Of a stretch of 64,000 nt of DNA, positions 7,764-16,659 are shown piece after piece. The stretch lies in the NCBI GenBank assembly GCA_016699775.1, contig CP065010.1, positions 372,001-436,000 on the forward strand. Direction: 5' to 3'. The notes beneath the pieces are model-generated. The model was not told where the DNA came from. It saw only the letters and a program-made list of their open reading frames with translations, and searched no databases. The position numbers were made by a program, and so were the translations under genes. Source of the stretch: Candidatus Falkowbacteria bacterium (GTDB lineage: Bacteria; Patescibacteriota; Patescibacteriia; Patescibacteriales; Patescibacteriaceae). Numbering within the stretch: the stretch's first letter is position 1; each line of letters starts with the position of its first letter.

Positions 7764-8954
7764 ATGAAAAAAGCTTTTTTTCTAGTTATTTTCGGTATAA
7801 TCGGAACTTGTGGTCCGATGCTTGTTAGCGCTCAAGGAATATTAGGTAATAATCAAATTAGTCGAGATGCTATTGGATTACGAGTTTCACCAAATCCCGA
7901 GAATTTTTCTCCTTTAGAATGGTATAACGCAAATATTAAAATTAAAGGTGCTCCTCAGTCGTTGATTGTTGATGGTTATGAAGCAGTTCGGGATGGTCGT
8001 ACCGTATATGTTAATGGAGCAAAAATAGCTCAAGTAAGTCGCTGCTCAGGTAGAAATACGGTTTGTAGAGGAGATGCTGATTGTGGCCGGGAAATTTGCG
8101 TGCCTTCATCAGTTCCGGAGTTGTACACCAATATATATATTATTTCCTATAATCAACAGCCAGAATCAGCCACAACGGATATTTTTGGTCAATTATTGCA
8201 GTATTGGAAATTTAATCCTGATGTAAAAAATTGCAGTAATGATACTACTAAATTATGTGCCGGAGATAGTGAGTGTACTGGTGGTGCAGTTTGTCAGCCA
8301 ACTGGTTTTTGTAGTGGCGCAACTTCCAAAGCGTGTTTGCTTGATAGCGACTGTGGAGTTACAGAGTATTGTAATAGTAAAAAATCGGCTATTATTCGGG
8401 ATGTAAAACGTTTATCTGATCTCAGAAGCACTAAAGACAAGTTAGATAAATTAAATAATGTCACATTATCATATCCAACATTATCAAGGGGAACATATTT
8501 ATCTAATCGGACAATCTCCACCTGGCCAAGCTGGGAAGAAACTTTTAAGCCTGCTCTTGGAGTGGACTTGCCATCAGATCCAATTAATAAGTTAGGTCTT
8601 TGTGGTGGTGGAAGGCTGGAAAATTATGATCCAAGAACCTGTTGGGATGAAATAGCCAAAAAATATTCTGCTACAGCTGATCCTTTAGGTTTGCCAAATA
8701 ATAGTTTTGCCTACTATTATCAATATGGGTCAGCTGAAAATACTTTTAGGCTTTGTGGCATTTCGGAATCAGGTTTTTATCAAGGACAGCCAATTGGTTC
8801 TCCGATTTGTAAAATTAATGCCTGTACATCCTGTACGGGCAAGCAATGTGGCACAAATGGTTGTGGTGTAAGCTGTGGGACCTGTGCAGAGGATCAGGTT
8901 TGTTATAAATATCAATGTCGACGTACCGGTTCAATTATTCAAACTGAGAATTAA
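7764..8954 (+). CDS. Cys-rich secreted protein of unknown function
   Basis: A 396-residue secreted protein. The start at 7764 is chosen because a signal peptide follows at once (cleavage near residue 23, after SAQG) and the TATAAT sits 9 bases upstream; an in-frame start at 7629 would run inside mutM. The mature part has three short modules with the pattern C-x5-8-C-x5-D-C-x5-C (about 95-115, 155-180 and 180-205) and a C-terminal Cys/Gly cluster (about 350-385, TGKQCGTNGCGVSCG). These resemble disulfide-rich extracellular modules. No enzyme motif is seen. A surface or secreted adhesin-like role is only a guess. Confidence 0.75.
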   Translation: MKKAFFLVIFGIIGTCGPMLVSAQGILGNNQISRDAIGLRVSPNPENFSPLEWYNANIKIKGAPQSLIVDGYEAVRDGRTVYVNGAKIAQVSRCSGRNTVCRGDADCGREICVPSSVPELYTNIYIISYNQQPESATTDIFGQLLQYWKFNPDVKNCSNDTTKLCAGDSECTGGAVCQPTGFCSGATSKACLLDSDCGVTEYCNSKKSAIIRDVKRLSDLRSTKDKLDKLNNVTLSYPTLSRGTYLSNRTISTWPSWEETFKPALGVDLPSDPINKLGLCGGGRLENYDPRTCWDEIAKKYSATADPLGLPNNSFAYYYQYGSAENTFRLCGISESGFYQGQPIGSPICKINACTSCTGKQCGTNGCGVSCGTCAEDQVCYKYQCRRTGSIIQTEN

Positions 8955-8969
8955 AATATTTCTATACAT

Positions 8970-9004
8970 AAAAATCCCTGCCTTGGTTAAGGTGGGGATT
9001 TTTT
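8970..9004. terminator. Bidirectional terminator between convergent genes
   Basis: AAAAATCCCTGCCTT pairs with AAGGTGGGGATTTTT around a GGTT loop, with A and T runs on both sides. It can serve both the secreted protein gene and the minus-strand DUF212 gene. Confidence 0.85.
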
Positions 9005-9013
9005 AGAACTCAA

Positions 9014-9454
9014 TTAATTATATAGTGTTATAAAACAAGCAATAGCAACAAAAAAACCAATCATGGCGCCAGCAATAATTTGCATTGGGGTATGCCCGAC
9101 TTTTTCAATTAGTTGTGGATACCGATCATCAAGATAGCGGTCCTCATTAAGGTCTTCAACCAACTCATTAATTACTTTGCCTTGTTTGCCAATATATTGA
9201 CGAATTCCCATAGCGTCTCGTAAGGCTAAAAAGGTCATAAGGGTGGCTAGGGCAAAGAGTGGCGATTCTATGCCTTGAATAAGGCCAATAATTGTCATTA
9301 ACGAAATAGTCACCGCTGCATGGCTAGAGGGCATTCCCGAGTAAGCTAGTAGATTTTTTATGGTTGGTTTAAGATGGTTTCTTGGTATCAAGAATTTGCT
9401 GATTTGAGCAATAATTACCGCTGTAAGCGGGGCTATAATATAGATAAAAGGCAT
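9014..9454 (-). CDS. DUF212 (PAP2-related, YuiD-like) membrane protein
   Basis: A 146-residue membrane protein with four hydrophobic segments and the hallmarks of the DUF212 family (PF02681): GMPSSHAA (about 41-48), RDAMGIR (about 80-86) and GHTPMQ (about 119-124). These motifs are related to the three acid-phosphatase motifs of PAP2 lipid phosphatases, with a Ser-Ser-His and a His-Thr-Pro retained. The role is probably in lipid-phosphate handling but is not established. It is divergent from mltG; a perfect palindrome lies between them over its likely minus-10 region. Confidence 0.85.
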   Translation of the reverse strand: MPFIYIIAPLTAVIIAQISKFLIPRNHLKPTIKNLLAYSGMPSSHAAVTISLMTIIGLIQGIESPLFALATLMTFLALRDAMGIRQYIGKQGKVINELVEDLNEDRYLDDRYPQLIEKVGHTPMQIIAGAMIGFFVAIACFITLYN

Positions 9455-9471
9455 AGTGTTAAAAGATATGT

Positions 9472-9489
9472 TATACTACTTGTAGTATA
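9472..9489. promoter_or_regulatory. Perfect 18-bp palindrome between divergent genes
   Basis: TATACTAC-TT-GTAGTATA. It lies 18 bases before the DUF212 start and overlaps the probable minus-10 on that strand. It could be an operator for a dimeric regulator. A related palindrome (TATACTA..TAGTATA) occurs at 44816-44832. Confidence 0.5.
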
Positions 9490-9554
9490 GAATATAAAGC
9501 TAAAAGATAAAAGGTTTATTGAAATAACCACCTAAATATACAATACTATATACT

Positions 9555-10580
9555 ATGTTTAAAAGAGTTCTATTATTATTTTTAATAATTATCGGTACAG
9601 TTGTTCTTGCCTATATTGTCTGGTATCAGACTGTTTTGGGGCATCGATCTCGAAATACAAATAATGAGGTTGTTTCCATAGCTTCTGGAACGAGTACATC
9701 TGATATTTTAGAAAATTTAAAGAGTAGAAAGTTAATTGATTCAACTTTGGCCGTAAAGATTTATTTGTTTCGCCATAAAGATTTGAAAATTTTAGCCGGG
9801 GAGTATGAGTTCACGCCTAATACTTCAACACGTCAATTAATTGCACATTTAACAACTGGAAAATCACTATCAAATGAAGTCAGTATTTTATTTCGTGAGG
9901 GGTTAACTAATAAAGAAATGCAGGTTGAACTGACAAGGAATCGTTATTTAATTGATAATAGCTTTTTAGAGTTAGCACAAACACAGGTCAAAGATTTGCC
10001 AGAGAGCATTAAGAAAATTCCGATTGTTAAGGACTTACCACAAAATGCTGATTTAGAAGGCTATCTGTTTCCCGATACCTATCGTCTCTATAAAGACTTC
10101 ACAGCTGAAGATTTGGTTGTGAAAATGCTTACAAATTTTGATGCCAAGTTAAACCCCGACTTACGAGCTGAAATTATCAAGAGCAAGCGTTCGTTGAAAG
10201 AAATTATAACCATGGCTTCACTACTTGAGAAAGAAGTTCGAACTGAAAAGGATATGAAGATAGTATCCGGAATCTTTTGGGATCGGATTGAAGTGGGGCA
10301 AGCCTTACAGTCTTGCGCTAGCTTGGCATATATTTTAGGCGTTAATAAAGTCCAATATAGTTACGAAGATACACAAATCAAATCTCCGTATAATACCTAT
10401 CAGAACCCAGGTTTGACTCCGTCACCAATCGGCAATCCAGGTTTACGGGCGATTCAAGCTGCCTTGTATCCAACCGAGACAAACTATAATTACTTTTTAA
10501 GTCGTCCAGATACTGGCGAAACAGTCTTTAGTGAGACGCTTGAACAGCACAATGAAGCTAAGGCAAAGTATTTGAAGTAA
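9555..10580 (+). CDS. mltG: Endolytic murein transglycosylase MltG
   Basis: A 341-residue protein with one N-terminal membrane anchor (about 5-25), a LysM-like region and the YceG/MltG catalytic domain. Motifs are LEGYLFPDTYRL (about 162-173), ASLLEKEV with the catalytic Glu at about 225, and SPYNTYQNPGLTPSPIGNPG (about 276-295). MltG cuts nascent glycan strands and sets their length during cell-wall growth. A TACAAT about 11 bases before the ATG suggests a very short leader. The coiled-coil gene follows after 5 bases and is probably co-transcribed. Confidence 0.93.
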   Translation: MFKRVLLLFLIIIGTVVLAYIVWYQTVLGHRSRNTNNEVVSIASGTSTSDILENLKSRKLIDSTLAVKIYLFRHKDLKILAGEYEFTPNTSTRQLIAHLTTGKSLSNEVSILFREGLTNKEMQVELTRNRYLIDNSFLELAQTQVKDLPESIKKIPIVKDLPQNADLEGYLFPDTYRLYKDFTAEDLVVKMLTNFDAKLNPDLRAEIIKSKRSLKEIITMASLLEKEVRTEKDMKIVSGIFWDRIEVGQALQSCASLAYILGVNKVQYSYEDTQIKSPYNTYQNPGLTPSPIGNPGLRAIQAALYPTETNYNYFLSRPDTGETVFSETLEQHNEAKAKYLK

Positions 10581-10585
10581 ATAGT

Positions 10586-11584
10586 ATGAAAGAAAATTTT
10601 GAACCCACTCTAAATCCTGAACAAGAGAGGAATCTTGCCCTTGAAAGAGATGAGGCTGTTATAAAACATAATGAAATTTTTAAGGTTTATAACGACATGA
10701 CTGAAGATGACAAAGAATGGAATTATGACAAACAGGAAACCAATAATCCAGAAGCAGATAAATATCAAAAAGAAATGGCAATTCTGGGCAAAAATGTATA
10801 TCGAATAGATGAGTATAGAAAATTAGCCACACCGCAAGAAACAGAGAATAATTTTAACATAGATGATATTTCTAATCTTCAAAAGCTAGAAGATGAAAAA
10901 CAAAGAATTGACAAGGAAATAATTAAATTAAATTTTAATATAAAAAGTTTAACTGTTGAGTTGAGTGCGTTACGCAAAGAATTAAATTTACCAGAATCTG
11001 ATGATATTCCTTCACTTGTAAGTGATAAAATTCAATTACAGAAATTAATGGATATAAAAAATAATTTAGAGTCTCAGATAGCTTTTGAGAAGAAAAGAAT
11101 TGAATTCAATCAAGAAGAGACTAAGGAATTAGAAAAAAGTGAGAAAAATAATTTAGAATATGGTTTATCACAAGTCTCATTAGATTTGAAAAAACTTAGT
11201 GATATATTTAAGTATAGACAATCAAGAGGGTACGAGCCTATTTTTTCTGATTTGGATGGTTTTAGTAATATGGCATCTAAGCTAGAAAATTTTTCTGATA
11301 AGGAGGATTTGAAAAGCACAATAAATAATTTTGAAAACCTTTTTGAAAAAGCTTCTTCTCATTCGGTTAAGGATGATCCAGACAGTCTGTTTGATGTAGT
11401 CTCTGCTTTACGGAGGTTAGAAGAAAGTCTTAGTGAATTATCAAGTGGAATTAAGTCTGAAGAAGAAAGAAAAGAATTTAGTCGATCCATTAATTCAGCC
11501 CTTGGTTCAGTAAGTTCAGCAGCAAACTTGGTAAACAATAAAGCTAATGCGTTACAGGAGTATCAATCTATGAGAATGCGTTAA
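10586..11584 (+). CDS. Coiled-coil protein of unknown function
   Basis: A 332-residue, strongly charged (Lys/Glu/Asp/Asn) protein with no signal peptide and no membrane segment. Heptad-like helices cover about 90-190 and 215-325. No enzymatic motif is seen. It begins 5 bases after mltG, so a link with wall growth or a structural role is possible but unproven. The rplJ promoter starts 4 bases after its stop. Confidence 0.65.
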   Translation: MKENFEPTLNPEQERNLALERDEAVIKHNEIFKVYNDMTEDDKEWNYDKQETNNPEADKYQKEMAILGKNVYRIDEYRKLATPQETENNFNIDDISNLQKLEDEKQRIDKEIIKLNFNIKSLTVELSALRKELNLPESDDIPSLVSDKIQLQKLMDIKNNLESQIAFEKKRIEFNQEETKELEKSEKNNLEYGLSQVSLDLKKLSDIFKYRQSRGYEPIFSDLDGFSNMASKLENFSDKEDLKSTINNFENLFEKASSHSVKDDPDSLFDVVSALRRLEESLSELSSGIKSEEERKEFSRSINSALGSVSSAANLVNNKANALQEYQSMRMR

Positions 11585-11588
11585 ATAG

Positions 11589-11617
11589 TTTGACATTTTT
11601 TTTATTGAATGTTAAAG
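11589..11617 (+). promoter_or_regulatory. Promoter of the rplJ-rplL operon
   Basis: TTGACA at 11589-11594, 17-base spacer, TAAAGT at 11612-11617. It directly precedes the L10 leader. Confidence 0.75.
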
Positions 11618-11624
11618 TAACTTT

Positions 11625-11715
11625 GTCCTAGACAGCAGGCAATCAATAAGCCCTGCCGAGACAGATAATCCAAGCTTTAGCTTGAATATTAGTATCTGGG
11701 ACGTAAAGGTCGCAG
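11625..11715 (+). ncRNA. Ribosomal protein L10 leader
   Basis: The run CCTAGACAGCAGGC, then GCCCTGCCGAGACAG, a weak central hairpin (AAGCTTTAGCTT) and finally CTGGGACGTAAAGGTCGCAG has the conserved bases and order of the L10 leader (Rfam L10_leader). L10, with L12, binds this leader to repress its own operon when in excess over rRNA. It sits between the promoter at 11589 and the rplJ start at 11751. Confidence 0.85.
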
Positions 11716-11750
11716 TTTTTTTTATTTAATATTGAATTAAAGCTTGTATT

Positions 11751-12275
11751 ATGCCTAAATCAAAACAACAGAAACAGGAAATTTCCCGAGATTTAGCTGT
11801 GCGTTTTGGTAAAGCTACTTCTGTAGTTTTTACCAGTTTTAACGGTTTGGGTGTGAAGGATAACGAATTACTTCGTAGTGCTTTGGTAGCAAAAAATAGT
11901 GAATACTATGCTGCAAAAAAGACTCTTTTAAAGCGTGCTTTAGAAGAAATGAAAGTTGAAGGAGCAGAAGCTGCTCAACTGGATGGTCAAGTAGCTGTTA
12001 CCTTTGGTTACGGAGATGAAGTCGCTCCCGCTAAAGTCATTGCTGATTTTAGAAAAAATAATGAAGGTAAAGTAGAGTTTTTAGGAGGTATTCTTGAAAA
12101 TCGCTACATCGATGCTAGTGCAGTAACTGCTTTATCAACCCTACCTTCAAAAGAGGAGTTGTATGCAAAAATTGTTGGATCTATTAATGCCCCGGTTTCC
12201 GGATTTGTTAATGTTCTGGCAGGAAATTTGCGTTCATTAGTTCGCGTTCTTTCCGCTATCCAAGAAACCAAGTAA
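11751..12275 (+). CDS. rplJ: Ribosomal protein L10 (uL10)
   Basis: A 174-residue protein with the L10 N-terminal RNA-binding domain (SVVFTSFNGLGVKDNELLRS, about 24-43), the AAKKTLLKRAL helix and a C-terminal helix that docks L7/L12 dimers. It builds the base of the ribosomal stalk. There is no Shine-Dalgarno sequence before the ATG. It is preceded by its autoregulatory leader and followed by rplL after about 100 bases containing a hairpin. Confidence 0.96.
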   Translation: MPKSKQQKQEISRDLAVRFGKATSVVFTSFNGLGVKDNELLRSALVAKNSEYYAAKKTLLKRALEEMKVEGAEAAQLDGQVAVTFGYGDEVAPAKVIADFRKNNEGKVEFLGGILENRYIDASAVTALSTLPSKEELYAKIVGSINAPVSGFVNVLAGNLRSLVRVLSAIQETK

Positions 12276-12280
12276 GTTTC

Positions 12281-12337
12281 AAAGTTCGTAAAGTTATAAA
12301 GTTTTTATAGTAAAACTTTAATAACAAATCGAACTTT
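12281..12337. repeat. AT-rich inverted repeat between rplJ and rplL
   Basis: AAAGTTCG (12281-12288) pairs with CGAACTTT (12330-12337), and inside, AAAGTTTT pairs with AAAACTTT. Together they form a 57-base imperfect hairpin. Further ACCTTATAA-like repeats follow up to the rplL start. The same AAAGTTATAAAGTTT wording recurs at about 29806, 35481, 44660 and 55981. It could be a processing site that sets the L10 to L12 ratio or a dispersed repeat. Confidence 0.55.
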
Positions 12338-12376
12338 ATAACATTATAACCTTATAAACCTTATAACATAAATTAT

Positions 12377-12790
12377 ATGTCCGAAGAAGTAAAAAATGAC
12401 GACGCAGAAGTTGTCGTTCCTGAAAAGTTTCAGTCATTAGTCTCCGGTATTGAAAAAATGTCCGTTCTTGACTTAGCTGAATTAGTGAAAATTTTAGAAA
12501 AGAAGTTTGGTGTTTCAGCCGCTGCTCCAGCCATGATGATGGCAGCCGGTCCTGTTGCTGAAGCTGCTCCAGAAAAAGAAAGCTTTGATGTTGAGTTAAC
12601 AGATTCTGGTGCAAATAAAATCTCCGTTATTAAGGCCTTGCGTGAAGTAATGCCAGAGCTTGGCTTAAAAGAAGCCAAGGATGTTGCTGACGGAGCTCCA
12701 AAGATTGTGAAGGAAGGTGTGAAGAAAGAAGACGCTGAAAAAATGAAAGCTAAGCTTGAAGAAGCTGGTGGAAAAGTAACTTTGAAATAA
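12377..12790 (+). CDS. rplL: Ribosomal protein L7/L12 (bL12)
   Basis: A 137-residue protein. The N-terminal dimerisation helices (about 14-50) and the Ala/Pro-rich hinge (about 52-72) lead to the C-terminal domain with [19 protein letters not shown] (about 92-110), which contacts translation factors. Length and order are normal. No Shine-Dalgarno sequence is present. Confidence 0.97.
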   Translation: MSEEVKNDDAEVVVPEKFQSLVSGIEKMSVLDLAELVKILEKKFGVSAAAPAMMMAAGPVAEAAPEKESFDVELTDSGANKISVIKALREVMPELGLKEAKDVADGAPKIVKEGVKKEDAEKMKAKLEEAGGKVTLK

Positions 12791-12800
12791 ATCAGCTAAT

Positions 12801-12839
12801 AAAAAATCACCCAAGTCTAATGACCTGGGTGATTTTTTT
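12801..12839. terminator. Bidirectional terminator after rplL
   Basis: AAAAAATCACCCAAG pairs with CCTGGGTGATTTTTT. A and T runs on both sides let it serve rplL and the convergent minus-strand gene. Confidence 0.88.
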
Positions 12840-12847
12840 GTTGCTAA

Positions 12848-15121
12848 TTATAAGGAAACAGGGACTTGATAGATTGTTTTTCCATTTAAGAGGTATAAAG
12901 TTTTATTATCTTCAGTAATAGATAAACCTTTTAGATTGTTAAATGAATCTGAAGTAAATTGAGCTTTGTATGATCCATCAGTTGTATAGACAACCACTCG
13001 GTTATGCTTTGGTTCAAGAACATACAGGAATTTTTGATCCTGGCTAACAACGAGTTTAGTTGGATTTTCTAATAATGGCGTTGCAGTTTCAAAAACAATT
13101 TGATCATCACTACCTGTAGTATAACGATTAATTTTTTGGTCTGAAATGGTAAATATCTTTCCATTAACAGCCATTGCAGATATTTGCTGTGCTTCAAGTA
13201 TTGATTTGAGCCATTCTTGGCGGCCGGAAAAAACTAAACTCCTTTTATCTTGGTTATAGCGAAAAATAGTTTTATCACCCAGTGAAACACCATATAGACG
13301 TGTATTGTAGACAGCTACAGACTGTAGGGTTTCTGGCTTATTTTCAATTGTCATTTTTTTTGCAGAAGTATCAAGAGGCGAAAAACTAAATAGATTTACG
13401 GAGTCCCAGAAATAGGTGTCTGGATCATCAGTCAAAGAAATAATTGATTGTCCGGAAAACTCTTCTGAGGTAATAGAAATAGTTTTTTTATCACTAGAAA
13501 CTTGGTAGATAGTTTTAGCCCCTCCATTACTAGCATAGAGATCAGTTCCAGTTAGAGTCAGATCTTCACTATCGGCTGGTAAGTCGACAAAAACTGTTGG
13601 TGACGATAATCTAGTAACAGCAAAAATACTATCAGAACGGACGTGATATCGATCGGTTAACGCTTTAACAATGGCCTGATCTTTTTCGGTTTTAGTTGGT
13701 AAGCTTTCAATGATTGAATTCATTTCTATTAATATTTGCTTTGCTCCGTCGGTGTTGTTATAGAGTAGACTTGCCTCAAGTTGACTTTCTTTTTGTTGAA
13801 AGGTTGATTGGGCCTCGGCAACGCGTGCCGCTTCAGCTTTTTGCTTAGAGGTTATAGAGGAATAAGCTAGATTGCCAATAAAAATAAATAAGCAGACGGC
13901 AATTAGACTGAGCATTATTTTTTGTTTTGGGGTAAGGTGACGAACTCGATCGGCAAGGTTTCTGCTACTGTAGGCAATATTTTTGAACCAGTTTTTAATT
14001 TCACCTACGAAGTTTTGACGTGAGGTTTGATTTGTGGCTAGTTGGAAAATTGTTTTGCCTGAGTCAATAATAAGTGAGAAAATAATTTTGAAGAAATCAA
14101 CAATTTTTTGTCCAATGGCAATAACGCTATGGTTAGATTTTAATTTTCCGGCTGATAAATTAATAGTCCGGGCTGTATCTTGCGCGTAATTTTTTAAAGT
14201 TGTAGAAGCAGGTTGTAATTTAGCTAACCATTTTTTTACAGTTAAAACTCCAGAAGGACTTAGTAATTCTTCGGTTCGTTCTTGAGTGGTATTAAATTGA
14301 TCAACGGATGTTCGTCCACCACCCATAGAAGCTGTGGAAGAAGGAAGGGGAGAGATAGGATTTGCAAAATCAGTAATTTTTTCTTCACCCAGAGTATTTT
14401 TTACAATTAGAGCAAAGAAAGGAACAAAGGCATTAGTTTGTTCAAGTAAATTTTTCATTTGTTCAACAGCGCTGGCCGGAGGTAGGGTGGTGATAATATC
14501 AGTCAGCTGTTTTTTTGATAAATACTCTAATACTGCTTGATTGGCAAATAAAAAATAGCCACCACTCGGAATGGCTCCATTAATTACATTGGCAAATAAT
14601 TTATTACTATTAGTTATTTCTTGAGTGGGGTCTTCGGTTTTCTCAGAAATATCCATTAAATTAAAATCACCGAGAATTTGCCCGGTTTTTACTTTTGGTT
14701 GGTAGAGAAGGAAGGCTTTACTAGAGCCTGTTTCCGTAAACAGGAGCCGATTTTGATGTAACACTCCAATAACTATTGTTAAACCACCGGGCAAAAAGCT
14801 AATTTTTTGAGTTTCCAGGAATTCAGCAATACCGCGGTTTAATTTTGTTAAGGCTGCTTCAAAAATATAATCAATTTTTAAGTTAGCAATTTTATCACGT
14901 AAAAAAAATTGTTCATTTTCATAATAATGTCGGTAGATTTCTTTAACGATAAAATCTGCTAAGGCAAAATCATCATTTCGGCTTTGATCAATTTCCATTA
15001 AAACAAAAAGCCGACCAACTAGAAGTTCTTCTTCCGCTGATGGCTGGCTAACAAAAGCCTTGCTCATAAAGCTTGATTTTTGCTTGGGATTGACGGTCAA
15101 AGGCGCCACTTTATAACTCAT
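12848..15121 (-). CDS. PP2C-like/transmembrane/beta-propeller protein
   Basis: A 757-residue protein in three parts. The N-terminal cytoplasmic part (about 25-245) resembles the PP2C phosphatase fold, including GGLTIVIGVL and LLFTETGSSKAFLL strands and GGYFLFANQAV; the metal-binding Asp residues of active PP2C enzymes are not clear, so it may be inactive. One membrane segment lies at about 400-420. A short coiled coil (about 425-480) and an outward-facing propeller-like repeat region (about 500-757, DLYASNGGAKTIYQV-type blades) follow. The layout suggests signal sensing across the membrane. It is convergent with rplL and divergent from the methyltransferase gene. Confidence 0.65.
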   Translation of the reverse strand: MSYKVAPLTVNPKQKSSFMSKAFVSQPSAEEELLVGRLFVLMEIDQSRNDDFALADFIVKEIYRHYYENEQFFLRDKIANLKIDYIFEAALTKLNRGIAEFLETQKISFLPGGLTIVIGVLHQNRLLFTETGSSKAFLLYQPKVKTGQILGDFNLMDISEKTEDPTQEITNSNKLFANVINGAIPSGGYFLFANQAVLEYLSKKQLTDIITTLPPASAVEQMKNLLEQTNAFVPFFALIVKNTLGEEKITDFANPISPLPSSTASMGGGRTSVDQFNTTQERTEELLSPSGVLTVKKWLAKLQPASTTLKNYAQDTARTINLSAGKLKSNHSVIAIGQKIVDFFKIIFSLIIDSGKTIFQLATNQTSRQNFVGEIKNWFKNIAYSSRNLADRVRHLTPKQKIMLSLIAVCLFIFIGNLAYSSITSKQKAEAARVAEAQSTFQQKESQLEASLLYNNTDGAKQILIEMNSIIESLPTKTEKDQAIVKALTDRYHVRSDSIFAVTRLSSPTVFVDLPADSEDLTLTGTDLYASNGGAKTIYQVSSDKKTISITSEEFSGQSIISLTDDPDTYFWDSVNLFSFSPLDTSAKKMTIENKPETLQSVAVYNTRLYGVSLGDKTIFRYNQDKRSLVFSGRQEWLKSILEAQQISAMAVNGKIFTISDQKINRYTTGSDDQIVFETATPLLENPTKLVVSQDQKFLYVLEPKHNRVVVYTTDGSYKAQFTSDSFNNLKGLSITEDNKTLYLLNGKTIYQVPVSL

Positions 15122-15199
15122 AGAGGAATTTGTTGATTTGACGACTGCTCTATAATACTATACGATAAAAATCGATAAAAATCAATGGTTTCTTAATGT

Positions 15200-15883
15200 A
15201 TGCAAACCCCTGCCGAGCGTGCCCTTATTGACTATGTTGGTGAGATAATAAAATACCAACCATCTTCTGATACTCCACCGGTTATTATTAATCTTGGAGC
15301 TGGTAAAAGCACAGTTATTGAATCATATTTACAAGAACGAGGTCTGTATTTTATAAGTGATCGTCTAGATGTTGAGGATTGCACCAAAAAGGCACCATAT
15401 ATTCGAAATTGCTTTCAAGCTTCGTTATCTGATATGAAGATGGTGGCAAGTAATGAATATCAGCTTGCTTTCTCAAATTATGTATTAGAGCATGTCCCTG
15501 ATTTAGAAGCGTCGGTTAAAGAAATTAAACGAATTTTAAAATCAGGCGGTAGTTATATAGTTTCAACGCCAAATCCTGCTGCACCTGAATTTTTATTTTC
15601 TCGTATAACTCCGTTGGCAGTTCATCAATTAATCAGGGGTTCAAAAGAAGAACACCGAGCTTTTGAAACCGTCTATGCCTATAACTCAATTCCTCAATTG
15701 ATTTCAATGTTTGAACAGCATGGGTTTACATTGAAAAAATCTGTTTATTTTCCTGCCACGTTTACATATTTATATCGTTTCCCTATATTACGAACACTAA
15801 GCACATGGTATGATGCAGTTATAAAAGCACTTGGCTTTAAGTGGCTACTTGGCAATGTTTGTTTAGTTTTTGTTAAAGAATAA
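15200..15883 (+). CDS. SAM-dependent methyltransferase (class I)
   Basis: A 227-residue Rossmann-fold methyltransferase. Motif I is IINLGAGKSTV (about 31-41), and the motif around SNYVLEHVPDLEASVKEI (about 94-111) plus ILKSGGSYIVSTPNP (about 114-128) matches the Methyltransf_11 pattern. The C-terminal helix-rich part is amphipathic and may touch a membrane or lipid substrate. The substrate is unknown. The next gene, an HTH regulator, starts 3 bases after its stop. A TATAAT lies about 45 bases upstream in the divergent gap. Confidence 0.82.
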   Translation: MQTPAERALIDYVGEIIKYQPSSDTPPVIINLGAGKSTVIESYLQERGLYFISDRLDVEDCTKKAPYIRNCFQASLSDMKMVASNEYQLAFSNYVLEHVPDLEASVKEIKRILKSGGSYIVSTPNPAAPEFLFSRITPLAVHQLIRGSKEEHRAFETVYAYNSIPQLISMFEQHGFTLKKSVYFPATFTYLYRFPILRTLSTWYDAVIKALGFKWLLGNVCLVFVKE

Positions 15884-15886
15884 TAT

Positions 15887-16501
15887 ATGTTAGCTAAATT
15901 ATTTGGTTCTACAGCGCGTGTAAAAATACTTAAACTTTTTTTACTTAATCCTGACACGTCATATTACATGCGTCAGATTTCTCGTCATCTTAACCTTCAG
16001 TTAAGTGCTGTTCGTCGTGAGTTAGAAAATTTAGAAACACTTGGTTTACTTGAAAGTCGTCAAGGTGAAGAACATGAAGAGGGGATGAAAGATGAAAAAG
16101 GTAATAAAAATGATCGTAAGTATTTTCAGGCTAATCGAGAATTTATTTTATTTAATGAAATTCGTGAGTTAATTATCAAAGCGCAGGTACTTTGTGAACG
16201 TGACTTTACTGATAAACTCAAAAAACTTGGCACCATTAAAATGTTAATTCTTTCTGGTTTGTTTATAAATGACAAGCAAGCACCTGTTGATATGTTAATT
16301 GTTGGTAACTTTGATACTAATAAGGTGGCTAAGCTTGTAAAAAATTTGGAAGAAGAATTGGTCAATGAAGTAAATTACGCTGTTTTGTCAGAAGAAGACT
16401 TCCAGTATCGTCGTCAAGTGACTGATGTTTTCTTGTATAGTGTCCTTGGTGGCAAAAAAATTGTGGTAATTGATGAGAGTGGGTATCTAAATTTGACGTA
16501 G
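15887..16501 (+). CDS. Winged-helix regulator with nucleotidyltransferase-like domain
   Basis: A 204-residue protein. The N-terminus (about 1-60) is a winged helix: LFGSTARVKILKLFLLN, then MRQISRHLNLQLSAVRREL as recognition region. The C-terminal half (about 100-200) has IKMLILSGLF, VDMLIVGNFD and NYAVLSEEDFQYRR, in the order of a minimal nucleotidyltransferase fold, but the usual GS..D.D catalytic pair is degraded. It may bind a nucleotide as a signal. All 12 arginines are CGN (11 CGT), typical of this chromosome's core genes. It overlaps no neighbour and follows the methyltransferase by 3 bases. Confidence 0.75.
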   Translation: MLAKLFGSTARVKILKLFLLNPDTSYYMRQISRHLNLQLSAVRRELENLETLGLLESRQGEEHEEGMKDEKGNKNDRKYFQANREFILFNEIRELIIKAQVLCERDFTDKLKKLGTIKMLILSGLFINDKQAPVDMLIVGNFDTNKVAKLVKNLEEELVNEVNYAVLSEEDFQYRRQVTDVFLYSVLGGKKIVVIDESGYLNLT

Positions 16502-16540
16502 ATTCAAGTATAAGTTAATTACTGATTTAAGCAAGAAATA

Positions 16541-16571
16541 AGCTAGTCTATTGAGCAAAGACTAGTTTTTA
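16541..16571 (+). terminator. Terminator after the HTH gene
   Basis: CTAGTCT (16543-16549) pairs with AGACTAG (16559-16565), followed by TTTTT. Confidence 0.75.
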
Positions 16572-16591
16572 TCTATTAAAATCTTTTTACC

Positions 16592-16620
16592 TTGACAATT
16601 ATTATCGGTTGTGCTATAAT
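16592..16620 (+). promoter_or_regulatory. Consensus promoter of the polysaccharide locus
   Basis: TTGACA at 16592-16597, 17-base spacer and TATAAT at 16615-16620, a perfect sigma-70 consensus. The leader to 16660 is about 32 bases with no Shine-Dalgarno sequence. Confidence 0.88.
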
Positions 16621-16659
16621 CTGCAATTAGTCAAAACAGGCCAAATATAGGCATTTTAT

